NCBI GenBank assembly: GCA_017645275.1
Contig: JAGCPH010000047.1
Span: 1 to 64,000, forward strand
Reading direction: 5' to 3'
Source of the DNA: Bacteroidales bacterium
Lineage (GTDB): Bacteria > Bacteroidota > Bacteroidia > Bacteroidales > F082
Length of the DNA stretch: 64,000 bases
The translations under genes were made by a program, and so were the position numbers. Below are positions 8,828-17,107 of the stretch, in pieces (the first letter of the stretch is position 1; each line of letters starts with the position of its first letter). Below the pieces are notes generated by a model. That model was not told the origin of the DNA and ran no database searches. It was given only the letters and a program-made list of their open reading frames with translations.

Positions 8828-9775
8828 ATGGATGGATATGAAGAAAACAAAAGTGTTATTGAAGATGGCTCTTTATTTATTGGTGATGATGTCTTAATAC
8901 TTGGTAACGGATTTGATTTGGATTTAGGTCTGAAAACAAGTTATCGAGACTACTATAATAGCAAATACTGGCCATTTAATAATCCATATACAAAAATGGG
9001 AGATTATTTAAATGGTGAAAGGCTGTTGAACGAATGGATGGATTTGGAAGAGAAATTGGGTGATTATGCTTGTAATGCAACAAACATTACCTGGGTGTCG
9101 AAACGTAATGATAAAGAGGATTATTCCCAACTGATAACAGGTTTGGAGAGTTATTTGTCAAAAGCTGAAAACGGTGCTATAAAAACAAAATCAACAGCTG
9201 CTAAAGTTTTAATAGCCTATCTGAATTCATATTCAATACCTAGAATTTTTTCATTTAATTATACAAATCTATATAAAATAGCCAGACGATTAGGCATTAG
9301 TACAGAATTTTCGTACGAACACATTCATGGAAGTTTAGAAAACCATAATATTATATTAGGAGTTGGTGAGAACTATAAGGGGAATGCGATAAAATTGCCT
9401 GAGGATATGGATTTTGTATATAAAACATCATCACCCAATTATCAACCACCACAAATGGCAGATGTCTTGTCAAATACCAAACATGTAACATTTTTTGGAT
9501 TATCAATTGGAGGAATGGATGCTCCATACTTTTCGGGTTTGTTTCAGAATCTTTCAGCGCAAAAAGATAAGATCATCACATTTATTACATACAATGAAGA
9601 ATCAAGACTGCAAATTCTGCGACATTTGAGAAATATTCAGTCAATCAATTTGAACGATATCTGGACTCGTCATAAGATAGAGTTTATAAGAACTGCAAGC
9701 AAGGAAGATGCAGAAAAGGTCAATGAATATATAAAAAGATTAAATATAAATCCATGGAATTTAGATTTACCTTGA
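8828..9775 (+). CDS. AbiH family abortive-infection protein
   Basis: 315 residues. The N-terminal LILGNGFDLDLGLKTSYRDY segment (about 21-40) is the signature of the AbiH family (bacteriophage abortive infection AbiH), named from a lactococcal phage-resistance gene. Further family-like segments are ILGVGENYKG, and HVTFFGLSIGGMD near the C-terminus. The biochemical activity is not established for the family. The gene is A/T-richer than purC upstream. Its 3' end overlaps the convergent protease gene by nine bases. An AbiEi/AbiEii pair lies 1.7 kb downstream, so this is a small defence-type cluster. Confidence 0.85.
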   Translation: MDGYEENKSVIEDGSLFIGDDVLILGNGFDLDLGLKTSYRDYYNSKYWPFNNPYTKMGDYLNGERLLNEWMDLEEKLGDYACNATNITWVSKRNDKEDYSQLITGLESYLSKAENGAIKTKSTAAKVLIAYLNSYSIPRIFSFNYTNLYKIARRLGISTEFSYEHIHGSLENHNIILGVGENYKGNAIKLPEDMDFVYKTSSPNYQPPQMADVLSNTKHVTFFGLSIGGMDAPYFSGLFQNLSAQKDKIITFITYNEESRLQILRHLRNIQSINLNDIWTRHKIEFIRTASKEDAEKVNEYIKRLNINPWNLDLP

Positions 9776-11032
9776 GCATTCAATCAAGAATACAAAGCTT
9801 TTTACATTTTTTACTTTATCAGTAAGAGGCATTGTGGAGATTGTGTTGTGGGAAGGAATAATGTTGTCAGAAATAGAACTTTCTATTAAATTCTGCAAAT
9901 AAGATGCTTTTATTGCATATCCGACATTTTCAGCGCCTGTATGTTTGGCACTGACAATTCCTATCAAGTCACCTTTTCCGTCAAAGAGTGGCCCACCGCT
10001 ATTACCTGGCTGAACTGGCGCGGAAATTTGATAAAGTGCAACATATCCTTGGTAACCAGTTCGTGAACTGACAACGCCTGTCGTGAGTTTTATTTCGTCA
10101 CCCATTGTATTTGTGAGAGGATAACCAAGAACAAAAACATCTTCTCCAACATCAGCTATTGAGGTTTTAACTTTATAAGGAACGGTGCCAAAACCATTAA
10201 AATTAACGTCAGTAATTCTCAGCAAAGCTAAATCGTTGTGTTTATCCGTCGCTATAATTTCAGCTGAATAAACATTATTAAAGTCTCCATTAACTCCTTT
10301 TATGACAATATTTTTTGCATCTTCGACTACATGATAGTTTGTTGCTATGTAGCCATTATTGAGAGCAAAACCAGTGCCAGACAAAATTGATGATGCAGAA
10401 TCCTCTATAGTTGGATTTGGCTTTTCTGTAGAAACTTTTGGGTATATTTTAATATAATGTTCTGTATCATATCCAGTAATGTTGCCAAGATCTCCATCCA
10501 ATATAGGTAGTTTGGATGATAAAGAAATAGGACTATCCATAATAGAGACACATAAGAATGGCTCAATATTATATTGTCTTTGTCCTTTTTTCCAAGATGC
10601 CCTAAAAAGATAGTATGTACTTGAATACACACCTGCGACGGCACCTTTTTCGAGGAAAAACTGTATATTTCCAATTTGTTGGGCTGTATTATTCGGAAAT
10701 CCGATAATGACAGCTCTAAATTTGTCTGGATTTCGAGTATATCCGTCATAGTCTTTCTCTATACTATATTTGAAACCATCACGAATCCAAATACCTTCAA
10801 TTGGATCTAAGTCGTTGGTGTTGTCAAAATATGCTTTAGCTTTACTTTCTGAATAATCATTAACATAGTATAACTGACGACCTTTCAAGGTTTTTTGCGC
10901 AGATGCCACCAATGATAATGTCAATAATGTAATTAATACAATGAGTCTTGAATAATGATTAACATAAAATACAAGACCATACGACTTTCTTTCGTTAGTT
11001 CTTTTTGATGGATTTGATAATATAATAGCCAT
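9767..11032 (-). CDS. Secreted trypsin-like (S1C/DegP-type) serine protease with extra N-terminal domain
   Basis: 421 residues. A hydrophobic segment (about 29-45) ending ASAQ suggests a signal peptide with an unusually long N-region; a later start is possible but no better ATG is seen. The catalytic triad is clear: His234 (ATNYHVV), Asp267 (HNDLALLR) and Ser345 (QPGNSGGPLF), with IGIVSAKH after it. Residues about 50-205 are a separate domain I do not recognise. There is no PDZ domain, unlike DegP. The gene is convergent with abiH. Upstream lies a rod-shaped structured element that could be its leader or a separate RNA. Confidence 0.8.
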   Translation of the reverse strand: MAIILSNPSKRTNERKSYGLVFYVNHYSRLIVLITLLTLSLVASAQKTLKGRQLYYVNDYSESKAKAYFDNTNDLDPIEGIWIRDGFKYSIEKDYDGYTRNPDKFRAVIIGFPNNTAQQIGNIQFFLEKGAVAGVYSSTYYLFRASWKKGQRQYNIEPFLCVSIMDSPISLSSKLPILDGDLGNITGYDTEHYIKIYPKVSTEKPNPTIEDSASSILSGTGFALNNGYIATNYHVVEDAKNIVIKGVNGDFNNVYSAEIIATDKHNDLALLRITDVNFNGFGTVPYKVKTSIADVGEDVFVLGYPLTNTMGDEIKLTTGVVSSRTGYQGYVALYQISAPVQPGNSGGPLFDGKGDLIGIVSAKHTGAENVGYAIKASYLQNLIESSISDNIIPSHNTISTMPLTDKVKNVKSFVFLIECSR

Positions 11033-11086
11033 GTGTTTTTATTTTACCTTCCAAGTTCCTCTAAGGTTGTTAATCTATTAAAGTAA

Positions 11087-11247
11087 AAGCGTGGAACTGT
11101 ATGCCACACTGTAGATGAAGGTCGTAGGAAACCTAAAGCACAAAATGTGAACAGCAGCCCACGCAGAATGCGCAGAACTCGCCATGCAAACTCTTGTGCT
11201 AAGTGAAAATTTCCTACGTTTTCATCTACAAGACAAGCATAACGCTT
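11087..11247 (-). ncRNA. Candidate rod-shaped structured RNA (6S-like)
   Basis: Six matched stem segments nest in order around one axis: 11087-11092 with 11242-11247, 11100-11104 with 11237-11241, 11110-11119 with 11221-11230, 11123-11131 with 11210-11218, and 11137-11143 with 11194-11200. A terminal region contains a CGCA/TGCG mini-hairpin near 11162-11172. Small bulges separate the stems, giving a ~160-base rod, the general shape of 6S RNA. The minus strand has a good promoter just upstream (-7 TATCTTTGC at 11283-11291). The alternative is a structured leader of the protease gene. Identity as 6S is inference from shape and size only. Confidence 0.55.
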
Positions 11248-11282
11248 CTTTCAATAAATTACGATTGGATAACCAATCAGTT

Positions 11283-11291
11283 GCAAAGATA
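11283..11291 (-). promoter_or_regulatory. -7 promoter element upstream of the rod-shaped RNA
   Basis: On the minus strand this is TATCTTTGC, with a TTGACTTG sequence about 20 bases upstream as a candidate -33 region. A short hairpin (GATTGG/CCAATC, 11263-11278) would lie at the start of the transcript. Confidence 0.6.
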
Positions 11292-11373
11292 TTAAAAATT
11301 ATTGTTTCAAGTCAAGAAAAAGAAGAAAAACTTCCTTATCTTAACCTGAAATAGTAAAAAAATGTACAGAAAA

Positions 11374-11416
11374 TTGAAAATATTTCAACTTAGTATGTAA
11401 AATATTACTATTTTTG
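11374..11416 (+). promoter_or_regulatory. Promoter and two candidate operators of the abiE operon
   Basis: The -7 element TATTTTTG is at 11409-11416. Two imperfect palindromes precede or overlap it: TTGAAA-ATA-TTTCAA at 11374-11388 and GTAA-AATA-TTAC at 11397-11408. AbiEi antitoxins repress their own promoter by binding inverted repeats, so these are plausible AbiEi sites. Confidence 0.5.
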
Positions 11417-11438
11417 CAGAGCGAAAGTGTAAAATGTC

Positions 11439-12068
11439 ATGAATAACATCTGGAAGCAGTTCGGAAACACCCCAATGGATTTTGCTATGGTGGCATCGTT
11501 GTTCCCTGATTACAAGTGCAAGTATAATAAGGTAAGTGCGTTGGAAAAGAAGGGCGACATTATCAGGCTGAAGCAAGGATTGTATGTGACAAATCCTGAT
11601 TTGTCGGGTAAGCAATTGTCGTTGTTTGTGATAGGGAATAACCTGTATGGACCATCCTATATATCGCTACAGTCGGCTTTGAGATATTATGGTTTGATTC
11701 CTGAACGAGTATATACAATTTGTTCAATGACAATGAAGCGCAGCCAAATGTTTTATAATGATTTGGCGAGGTTTGAGTATGTTCATGTTGATAAGGATGT
11801 GTTCCCAATAGGTGTAAGAGTGGAAACTTTGGATGATGGGACGGCTTTTCTTATCGCGACACCAGAGAAGGCTTTGTGCGATTTGATATCAAATATTTCG
11901 CATCTTAATCTTAGGTATAAGAAGGAAATTCTTATATGGCTTGAAGAGGATATCCGTTTTGATATGGACGAATTGTTTAATTTTGACACAAGTATTTTGC
12001 GGGAATATGCCAGGGTTGGCAAGAAGAAGAATATGATTAATCAAATTATTAATATTATTGAGAGATGA
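11439..12068 (+). CDS. abiEi: AbiEi-family antitoxin (type IV toxin-antitoxin)
   Basis: 209 residues. The N-terminus (about 8-60) fits a winged-helix domain with the KGDIIRLKQGLYV wing typical of AbiEi antitoxins. The middle (YISLQSALRYYGLIPE) and the TPEKALCDLI segment near residue 145 are also standard in the family. AbiEi neutralises AbiEii without direct contact and autoregulates the operon. The stop codon overlaps the start of the toxin gene by four bases, the usual coupled arrangement. Confidence 0.85.
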   Translation: MNNIWKQFGNTPMDFAMVASLFPDYKCKYNKVSALEKKGDIIRLKQGLYVTNPDLSGKQLSLFVIGNNLYGPSYISLQSALRYYGLIPERVYTICSMTMKRSQMFYNDLARFEYVHVDKDVFPIGVRVETLDDGTAFLIATPEKALCDLISNISHLNLRYKKEILIWLEEDIRFDMDELFNFDTSILREYARVGKKKNMINQIINIIER

Positions 12069-12889
12069 GTACGGTTTTTGATCAGATGTTGGAGCGTTAT
12101 GGGAATTTGCCCAAAGAGGCTTTATGGAATGCGAAGTATGAGGTTACTCAGCAGATAGCTTTGGCAGGATTGCGTCGTGGAGGTTTTTTCAACAAAGCGG
12201 CGTTTTATGGTGGCACATGTTTACGAATTGTTCATGGAATGCGACGTTTTTCGGAGGATATGGATTTTACTTTGTTAAAAGAAGATCCAACATTTCATCT
12301 GGAAAATTATTTCCAAGCTGTCATAGACGAGTTTAAACTTGCCGGACGAGATGTGGTTATTACCAAGAAAGACAAAATGACTCTTGGCAAAGTTGAGTCT
12401 GCTTTTTTGAAGGATGAAACGGATGTGTATAACCTCTCTTTTCAAACAGAAAAAACATTGAAAGTTAAGATAGAAATTGATGTCAAACCACCTTTGGAAT
12501 TTCAAACAGAACTGATAAATTTATACAATCCGTATCCATTTATTGTGCGTTGCATGACATTGCCTTGTCTTTATGCAGGAAAAATGCATGCTTTGGCTTT
12601 CAGAAATTGGAAAACTCGCATCAAAGGTCGCGACTGGTACGATTTTGAATGGTATGTCAGAAAGGGCGTGCCATTAGACTATAATCATTTACGAAGTAGG
12701 ATTAATGAATTTAATGGCTTGGATTTGAGCAAGGATGATTTTTTAACATTACTTAAAGAGAGGTTATCAACAGCAGATATAGAATCAGTAAAGGCAGATG
12801 CTATTCGTTTTGTTGAAGATACACGAGAACTCGACATCTGGTCAAACGACTATTTCTTGCAACTGGCTGATATGATAAAATTTGTGTAA
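12065..12889 (+). CDS. abiEii: AbiEii-family nucleotidyltransferase toxin
   Basis: 274 residues of the DUF1814 / AbiEii nucleotidyltransferase family. Motif I-II is intact: YGGTCLR (48-54) followed by RFSEDMDF (61-68), with Ser63 and the two acidic residues Asp65 and Asp67. The lysine- and aspartate-containing stretch KMHALAFRNWKTRIKGRDWYD near residues 175-200 fits the later family motifs. AbiEii toxins halt growth and provide phage defence; MenT relatives modify tRNA 3' ends. It is coupled to abiEi by a four-base overlap and looks intact. Confidence 0.88.
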   Translation: MSTVFDQMLERYGNLPKEALWNAKYEVTQQIALAGLRRGGFFNKAAFYGGTCLRIVHGMRRFSEDMDFTLLKEDPTFHLENYFQAVIDEFKLAGRDVVITKKDKMTLGKVESAFLKDETDVYNLSFQTEKTLKVKIEIDVKPPLEFQTELINLYNPYPFIVRCMTLPCLYAGKMHALAFRNWKTRIKGRDWYDFEWYVRKGVPLDYNHLRSRINEFNGLDLSKDDFLTLLKERLSTADIESVKADAIRFVEDTRELDIWSNDYFLQLADMIKFV

Positions 12890-12893
12890 AATT

Positions 12894-13613
12894 ATGACAA
12901 CCAACATTTTATACTCGGAAATCCTTTCAAAACAAGACCCTGCCCTCGTCCCAGGCCTCGCAAGATTTTTCAAAACTGCCCCAGGACAATACGGCGAAGG
13001 CGATAAATTCCTTGGTATCAAGGTGCCGACGGTGAGGGAAGTGGTGAAAAACCAATGGCAAAACGCTTCTTTCGACGACTTGGAAGAATGCGTCACTTCC
13101 GAATATCATGAGATGCGCCTTGCGGCACTGCTTACTCTCGTGCAGATTTTCAAACACGCGAAGAAAGACGCTAAGATGCAAAAACAATGCATAGACTTCT
13201 ATCTTGCTCACACTCAATATATTAACAACTGGGACCTGGTCGATTTGTCGTGCTACGAACTGCTCGGCAACTGGCTGCTGAATCGTGACAGAAAGCTGCT
13301 TTACGACCTTGCCGATAACGGCAAAACCATCTGGGAGCAGCGCATCGGTATGGTAAGCACCATGCAGTTCCTGCGTCATGGCGAGCTCGACGACACCTAC
13401 AATATCGCCGAAATCTTTTTGGAGAAACCAAAACCGCTTCACGACCTGCTTCAAAAAGCCGTTGGCTGGCTCCTTCGTGAGGCTGGAAAACGCGACGAGC
13501 AACGTCTCAAAGGTTGGTTATCAATACGTTACAAAACCATGCCTCGCACCATGCTGAGGTACGCTATCGAAAAGTTTCCGGAAAACGACCGTAAATCTTA
13601 CTTGGAAAAGTAA
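12894..13613 (+). CDS. AlkD-like DNA alkylation repair protein
   Basis: 239 residues of HEAT-like helical repeats, the fold of AlkD/AlkC DNA glycosylases that remove N3/N7-alkylated purines. The NNWDLVD segment (about 107-113) keeps the Trp-x3-Asp spacing of the AlkD active site. I chose the ATG at 12894 because an upstream in-frame TTG at 12882 overlaps the end of abiEii. The stop abuts the stop of the convergent nadD gene. Confidence 0.85.
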   Translation: MTTNILYSEILSKQDPALVPGLARFFKTAPGQYGEGDKFLGIKVPTVREVVKNQWQNASFDDLEECVTSEYHEMRLAALLTLVQIFKHAKKDAKMQKQCIDFYLAHTQYINNWDLVDLSCYELLGNWLLNRDRKLLYDLADNGKTIWEQRIGMVSTMQFLRHGELDDTYNIAEIFLEKPKPLHDLLQKAVGWLLREAGKRDEQRLKGWLSIRYKTMPRTMLRYAIEKFPENDRKSYLEK

Positions 13614-14204
13614 TTATTTTTCTTTTTTCTCGTAAAAGTGCATGTCGACGATATACTTGTACACCTCTTTCGGCACGAAATAGCGCACATCCTTGCCTTC
13701 GCCGATGGCGTTTCTGATGAAAGTCGAGGAGACCTCAATCTCGGGAGCTTCCACCACCGTCACCGACGGATGATCCACTAACTTATTGCTGCTGTAGCCT
13801 TTACGCGGATATACCATCAGGTGATGGTATTGCAAAATGGCTTCGTAATTTTTCCATTTCTTGAAGCTCTCGATGTTGTCCATCCCGCAGATGAGGTAAA
13901 AATCGGTGTTCGGATGGTGTTCCTGCAGGCGTGTCAGCGTGTCGATGGTATACGACGGCTGCGGCATGTAAAACTCGATGTCGCACACTTGGAAACGCTC
14001 GTCATCTTTTATCGCCATCTCTACCATATACAGGCGATGACGGTCGGCAAGCAACGACTTTTTGTCCTTGAACGGGTTCTGCGGCGACACCACAAACCAG
14101 ATCTCATCCAAGCCCCCGTACTCCGCCAAATAGTTGGCGAGCATCAGATGCCCGTTGTGAATCGGGTTGAATGACCCAAAGAACAAGCCGACTTTTTCCT
14201 TCAT
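13614..14204 (-). CDS. nadD: Nicotinate-nucleotide adenylyltransferase
   Basis: 196 residues. It adenylates nicotinic acid mononucleotide in NAD biosynthesis. The nucleotidyltransferase signature FFGSFNPIHNGHL is at residues 8-20 and the C-terminal SSTFIRNAI motif near 160. The length is normal. yicC lies upstream on the same strand, separated by a heptamer inverted repeat. Confidence 0.95.
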   Translation of the reverse strand: MKEKVGLFFGSFNPIHNGHLMLANYLAEYGGLDEIWFVVSPQNPFKDKKSLLADRHRLYMVEMAIKDDERFQVCDIEFYMPQPSYTIDTLTRLQEHHPNTDFYLICGMDNIESFKKWKNYEAILQYHHLMVYPRKGYSSNKLVDHPSVTVVEAPEIEVSSTFIRNAIGEGKDVRYFVPKEVYKYIVDMHFYEKKEK

Positions 14205-14288
14205 AGTCTTTAGTTTTTAGTCTTTAGTTTTTTGTCATTAGTCGTCAGCGATCAATACTAAAGACTAACGACTAGCGACTAAAGACTA
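14205..14288. repeat. heptamer inverted repeat (family A, copy 3)
   Basis: The left arm has AGTCTTT-type units and the right arm ACTAAAG, ACTAACG, ACTAGCG and ACTAAAG units, so the arms pair. The repeat starts at the first base after the nadD start codon and, on the minus strand, contains the yicC stop codon (TAG, 14286-14288). Close relatives are at 59591 and 59845. Confidence 0.75.
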
Positions 14289-15155
14289 TAGAATATTAAA
14301 CAATTGTTCCTTAATCTTCTCGAGTTCGTCCTTCATCTTAACGACAAGTCTCTGAATATCAGCGTCGTTGGCCTTCGAGCCGAGGGTGTTGATCTCACGT
14401 CCCATCTCCTGGGCGATGAAGCCGAGTTTCTTGCCGGCGCCTTCCTCATCGATGCTCTCTTTGAAGTAGTCGCAGTGCTTGCGCAGACGGACCTTTTCCT
14501 CAGTGATATCGAGTTTTTCAAGATAGAAAATGAGTTCCTGCTCAAAACGGTTCTCGTCGTATTCGCCCGATGTCAGCTCCTGTAAGTTCTTGAGCAGCTT
14601 GCCTTTAATGATCTCATGACGGTTTTTCTCGAATGGCTCGACCTCGCCGAGATAGCCTAAAATCAGCTCGACGCGCTTCAGAAGGTCTTTCTTCAAAACA
14701 GCGCCTTCCTTAGCCCTGAAATCGTCAGTAATCTCGATGGCTTGCACCATTGTTTCCATGATTTTCGCCAAAAACTCGTCGTCGTATTCCTGCTGCGGTG
14801 ATGCGAAGATGCCCGGCATGCGGAACACTATCGCGGCGATATCTTTCGATTCAGGGATGTTAAATTCCTTCGAAATTCCTTGGATTTGTTCGAGATATGA
14901 GGCTACAACCTCCTTTTCGATATGGGTGTTTTGCGCCACATCGGTGTTGGTGATGGTGAGCATCACGTCGACTTTGCCGCGTTGGAGGCGTGTCGCAATC
15001 TCGTTGCGGTAGTCGAATTCGTTGGCCTTGAGTTCCTGCGGGAGCTTCATGCTAAGGTCTAACTGCTTGCTGTTCAATGTCTTAATCTCGACACAGATAT
15101 TGTTGCTCTTAAAAATTTGCTCGGCCTTGCCGTAGCCTGTCATCGAACGAATCAT
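14286..15155 (-). CDS. yicC: YicC/YloC family endoribonuclease-like protein
   Basis: 289 residues, starting MIRSMTGYGKAE, the family hallmark. The in-frame TTG seven codons upstream is rejected. C-terminal DUF1732-type sequence is present (EEGAGKKLGFIAQEMGREINTLGSKA), ending FNIL. YicC proteins are conserved cytosolic proteins; YicC/YloC have been reported as endoribonucleases. The stop codon is donated by the flanking heptamer repeat. Confidence 0.9.
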   Translation of the reverse strand: MIRSMTGYGKAEQIFKSNNICVEIKTLNSKQLDLSMKLPQELKANEFDYRNEIATRLQRGKVDVMLTITNTDVAQNTHIEKEVVASYLEQIQGISKEFNIPESKDIAAIVFRMPGIFASPQQEYDDEFLAKIMETMVQAIEITDDFRAKEGAVLKKDLLKRVELILGYLGEVEPFEKNRHEIIKGKLLKNLQELTSGEYDENRFEQELIFYLEKLDITEEKVRLRKHCDYFKESIDEEGAGKKLGFIAQEMGREINTLGSKANDADIQRLVVKMKDELEKIKEQLFNIL

Positions 15156-15172
15156 CTTAAAAATAATTTTTT

Positions 15173-15181
15173 GCAAAAGTA
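15173..15181 (-). promoter_or_regulatory. -7 promoter element of yicC
   Basis: On the minus strand this is TACTTTTGC, 17 bases upstream of the yicC ATG. Confidence 0.5.
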
Positions 15182-15187
15182 ATAAAA

Positions 15188-15310
15188 TCTCTCACAGATT
15201 TCACAGATAATCACGGATTTTTATCGTCCACATCTGTGATATCCGTTCGCGACGCGAACAAGATTTCACGGAAGAATGGTTCTGTGTAAATCAGTGTAAT
15301 CTGTGAGAGA
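15188..15310. repeat. CACAGATTT-type inverted repeat (family C, copy 1)
   Basis: The left arm is roughly 10-base units containing CACAGAT / CACGGAT. The right arm mirrors them (ATCAGTGTAATCTGTGAGAG). A small inner palindrome GTTCGCGACGCGAAC lies near 15245-15259. It lies between divergent yicC and rocD. Confidence 0.75.
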
Positions 15311-15354
15311 AATAAAATTTTTCAGAAAAATGTAATATCATCAATTATTTTCGT

Positions 15355-15362
15355 TAATTTTG
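15355..15362 (+). promoter_or_regulatory. -7 promoter element of rocD
   Basis: TAATTTTG, 58 bases before the ATG. Confidence 0.5.
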
Positions 15363-15420
15363 TGGATTGTTTTGAAAATATCTAAATCAATTTAATAACA
15401 ACTATAAAAATTAGGATTTT

Positions 15421-16647
15421 ATGTCAGAAAAAAAGACTTCTCAAGATTTCATGGAAATGGAAGCCCGTTATGGTGCTCACAACTACCATCCGCTTCCGGT
15501 AGTCCTCGCCAAAGGTAAAGGCGCAAAGGTTTGGGACGTTGAAGGAAAAGAGTATTACGACTTCTTGTCAGCTTATTCGGCTGTCAACCAGGGTCACTGC
15601 CATCCGGCAATTTTGAAGGCTATGTACGAGCAGGCTGAGAAACTCACCCTGAGCTCACGCGCTTTCTACAACGACGCCCTCGGTCCATGGGAGAAATACG
15701 TTACAGAATATTTCGGCTATGACAAGGTTTTGCCGATGAACACTGGCGCTGAGGCCGACGAGACAGCTCTGAAGCTCGCACGTCGTTGGGGTACCGTCTG
15801 CAAAGGCATCCCGAATGACGAGGTGACCATCGTGTGCTGCGAAGGCAACTTCCACGGCCGTACCATCACCATCATCACCATGTCGAACGACCCTGATTCA
15901 TATGCAAACTACGGTCCTCTGACACCTGGTTTCATCCGTATCCCTTACAACGATCCTGACGCATTGGAGAAGGTCCTCGCAAAGGACGGCAAGAAGATTG
16001 CAGGTTTCCTGTTGGAGCCAATCCAGGGTGAAGCTGGCGTTTACGTTCCGGATGAAGGTTATCTGAAGAAATGCTATGACATCTGCAAGAAATACAACGT
16101 TTTGTTCATGGCCGATGAGGTGCAGTGCGGTATTGCCCGTACAGGTAAGATGCTCGCTTGCGACCACGAAGGCGTGCGTCCTGACATCCTTATCCTCGGT
16201 AAGGCTCTCGGCGGCGGCGTGGTGCCAGTGTCAGCAGTGCTCTGCGACGACTACATCATGATGAACATCAAACCGGGTGAGCACGGCTCAACATTCGGCG
16301 GCAACCCAGTGGCAGCAAGAGTTTCTATCGCTGCATTGCAGGTTATCAAAGACGAACACCTGATGGAGAACGCTGAGCGTCTCGGCAAGATTTTCCGTGA
16401 GGAAATCATGAAGATCGACCACCCGATGATTCAGAAGGTGCGCGGTAAAGGTCTCTTGAACGCAGTGATTATCAAGCCTATGAACGGCAAAGAGGCATGG
16501 GATGTCTGCTTGAAGATGCGCGACAACGGCGTTCTCGCCAAGCCGACCCACCAGCACATCATCCGCTTCGCTCCACCTTTAGTGATCACCGAAGCCGAAC
16601 TCATGGACGCTATCGAGAGAATCAAGAAATCGATAATGGCGTTCTAA
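15421..16647 (+). CDS. rocD: Ornithine aminotransferase
   Basis: 408 residues, class III PLP-dependent aminotransferase. It transfers the delta-amino group of ornithine to 2-oxoglutarate, linking arginine catabolism to proline and glutamate. The N-terminus [13 protein letters not shown] and the [17 protein letters not shown] stretch are diagnostic of RocD. The PLP lysine is Lys261 in ILGKALGGG, and the DEVQCG motif lies at about 235-240. The length is normal. It is a single gene with its own promoter. Confidence 0.93.
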   Translation: MSEKKTSQDFMEMEARYGAHNYHPLPVVLAKGKGAKVWDVEGKEYYDFLSAYSAVNQGHCHPAILKAMYEQAEKLTLSSRAFYNDALGPWEKYVTEYFGYDKVLPMNTGAEADETALKLARRWGTVCKGIPNDEVTIVCCEGNFHGRTITIITMSNDPDSYANYGPLTPGFIRIPYNDPDALEKVLAKDGKKIAGFLLEPIQGEAGVYVPDEGYLKKCYDICKKYNVLFMADEVQCGIARTGKMLACDHEGVRPDILILGKALGGGVVPVSAVLCDDYIMMNIKPGEHGSTFGGNPVAARVSIAALQVIKDEHLMENAERLGKIFREEIMKIDHPMIQKVRGKGLLNAVIIKPMNGKEAWDVCLKMRDNGVLAKPTHQHIIRFAPPLVITEAELMDAIERIKKSIMAF

Positions 16648-16658
16648 AACACTCTCTC

Positions 16659-16720
16659 CGTCATTTCGACTGGAGCGAAGCGAAATGGAGAAATCTCATT
16701 CAATTGTTTGGGATTTCTCT
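16659..16720. repeat. GTCATTTCGACTGGAGCGAAG repeat (family E, copy 1)
   Basis: It begins CGTCATTTCGACTGGAGCG and continues AAGCGAAATGGAGAAATC. The opposing arm is short (GGGATTTCTC) compared with the full palindrome at 26391. It lies between rocD and the higBA promoter. Confidence 0.7.
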
Positions 16721-16735
16721 ATTTTTATAAAATTT

Positions 16736-16778
16736 ATCACAAAATTGTGATATTTATAAAAATATTTTGTATCTTTGC
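16736..16778 (+). promoter_or_regulatory. higBA promoter with candidate operator
   Basis: The -7 element TATCTTTGC is at 16770-16778. A near-perfect palindrome ATCACA-AAAT-TGTGAT lies at 16736-16751, where the -33 region would be. HigA-type antitoxins usually repress their own promoter, so this is the likely HigA site. Confidence 0.55.
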
Positions 16779-16785
16779 AGTCGAT

Positions 16786-17103
16786 ATGGTAGTAGTTTTT
16801 GAAAAAGATTATCTGAAAGAACTCTTTGTTGATGGCAAAACGTCTGACAAAAAATATCGGTTTCAACCGGATATAATCTCAAGATATGTTAAAGTCATTA
16901 ATATAATGATGAATGCTAATAACGTTAATGATTTAATGCGTATTGGCAGCCTTCATTATGAGCATCTTGAAGGAGATAAAAAAGGGTTGTCATCAGTTAG
17001 AGTTAATGATAAATATCGAGTTGAGTTTATAGAGGAGATAGAGAACGGACAAAAAATTGCCACTATATGTAACATTTTTGAATTGACAAATCATTACAGA
17101 TAA
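16786..17103 (+). CDS. higB: HigB-like toxin (RelE/ParE superfamily)
   Basis: 105 residues. The segment LMRIGSLHYEHLEGDKKG followed by SVRVNDKYRVEF and ATICNIFELTNHYR is typical of HigB / plasmid-maintenance-killer toxins, ribosome-dependent mRNA interferases. I chose the ATG at 16786; upstream in-frame sequence is promoter DNA. The start lies only eight bases after the -7 element, so the mRNA is leaderless or nearly so. The antitoxin gene begins five bases downstream, in the toxin-first order normal for higBA. Confidence 0.85.
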   Translation: MVVVFEKDYLKELFVDGKTSDKKYRFQPDIISRYVKVINIMMNANNVNDLMRIGSLHYEHLEGDKKGLSSVRVNDKYRVEFIEEIENGQKIATICNIFELTNHYR

Positions 17104-17107
17104 AACC

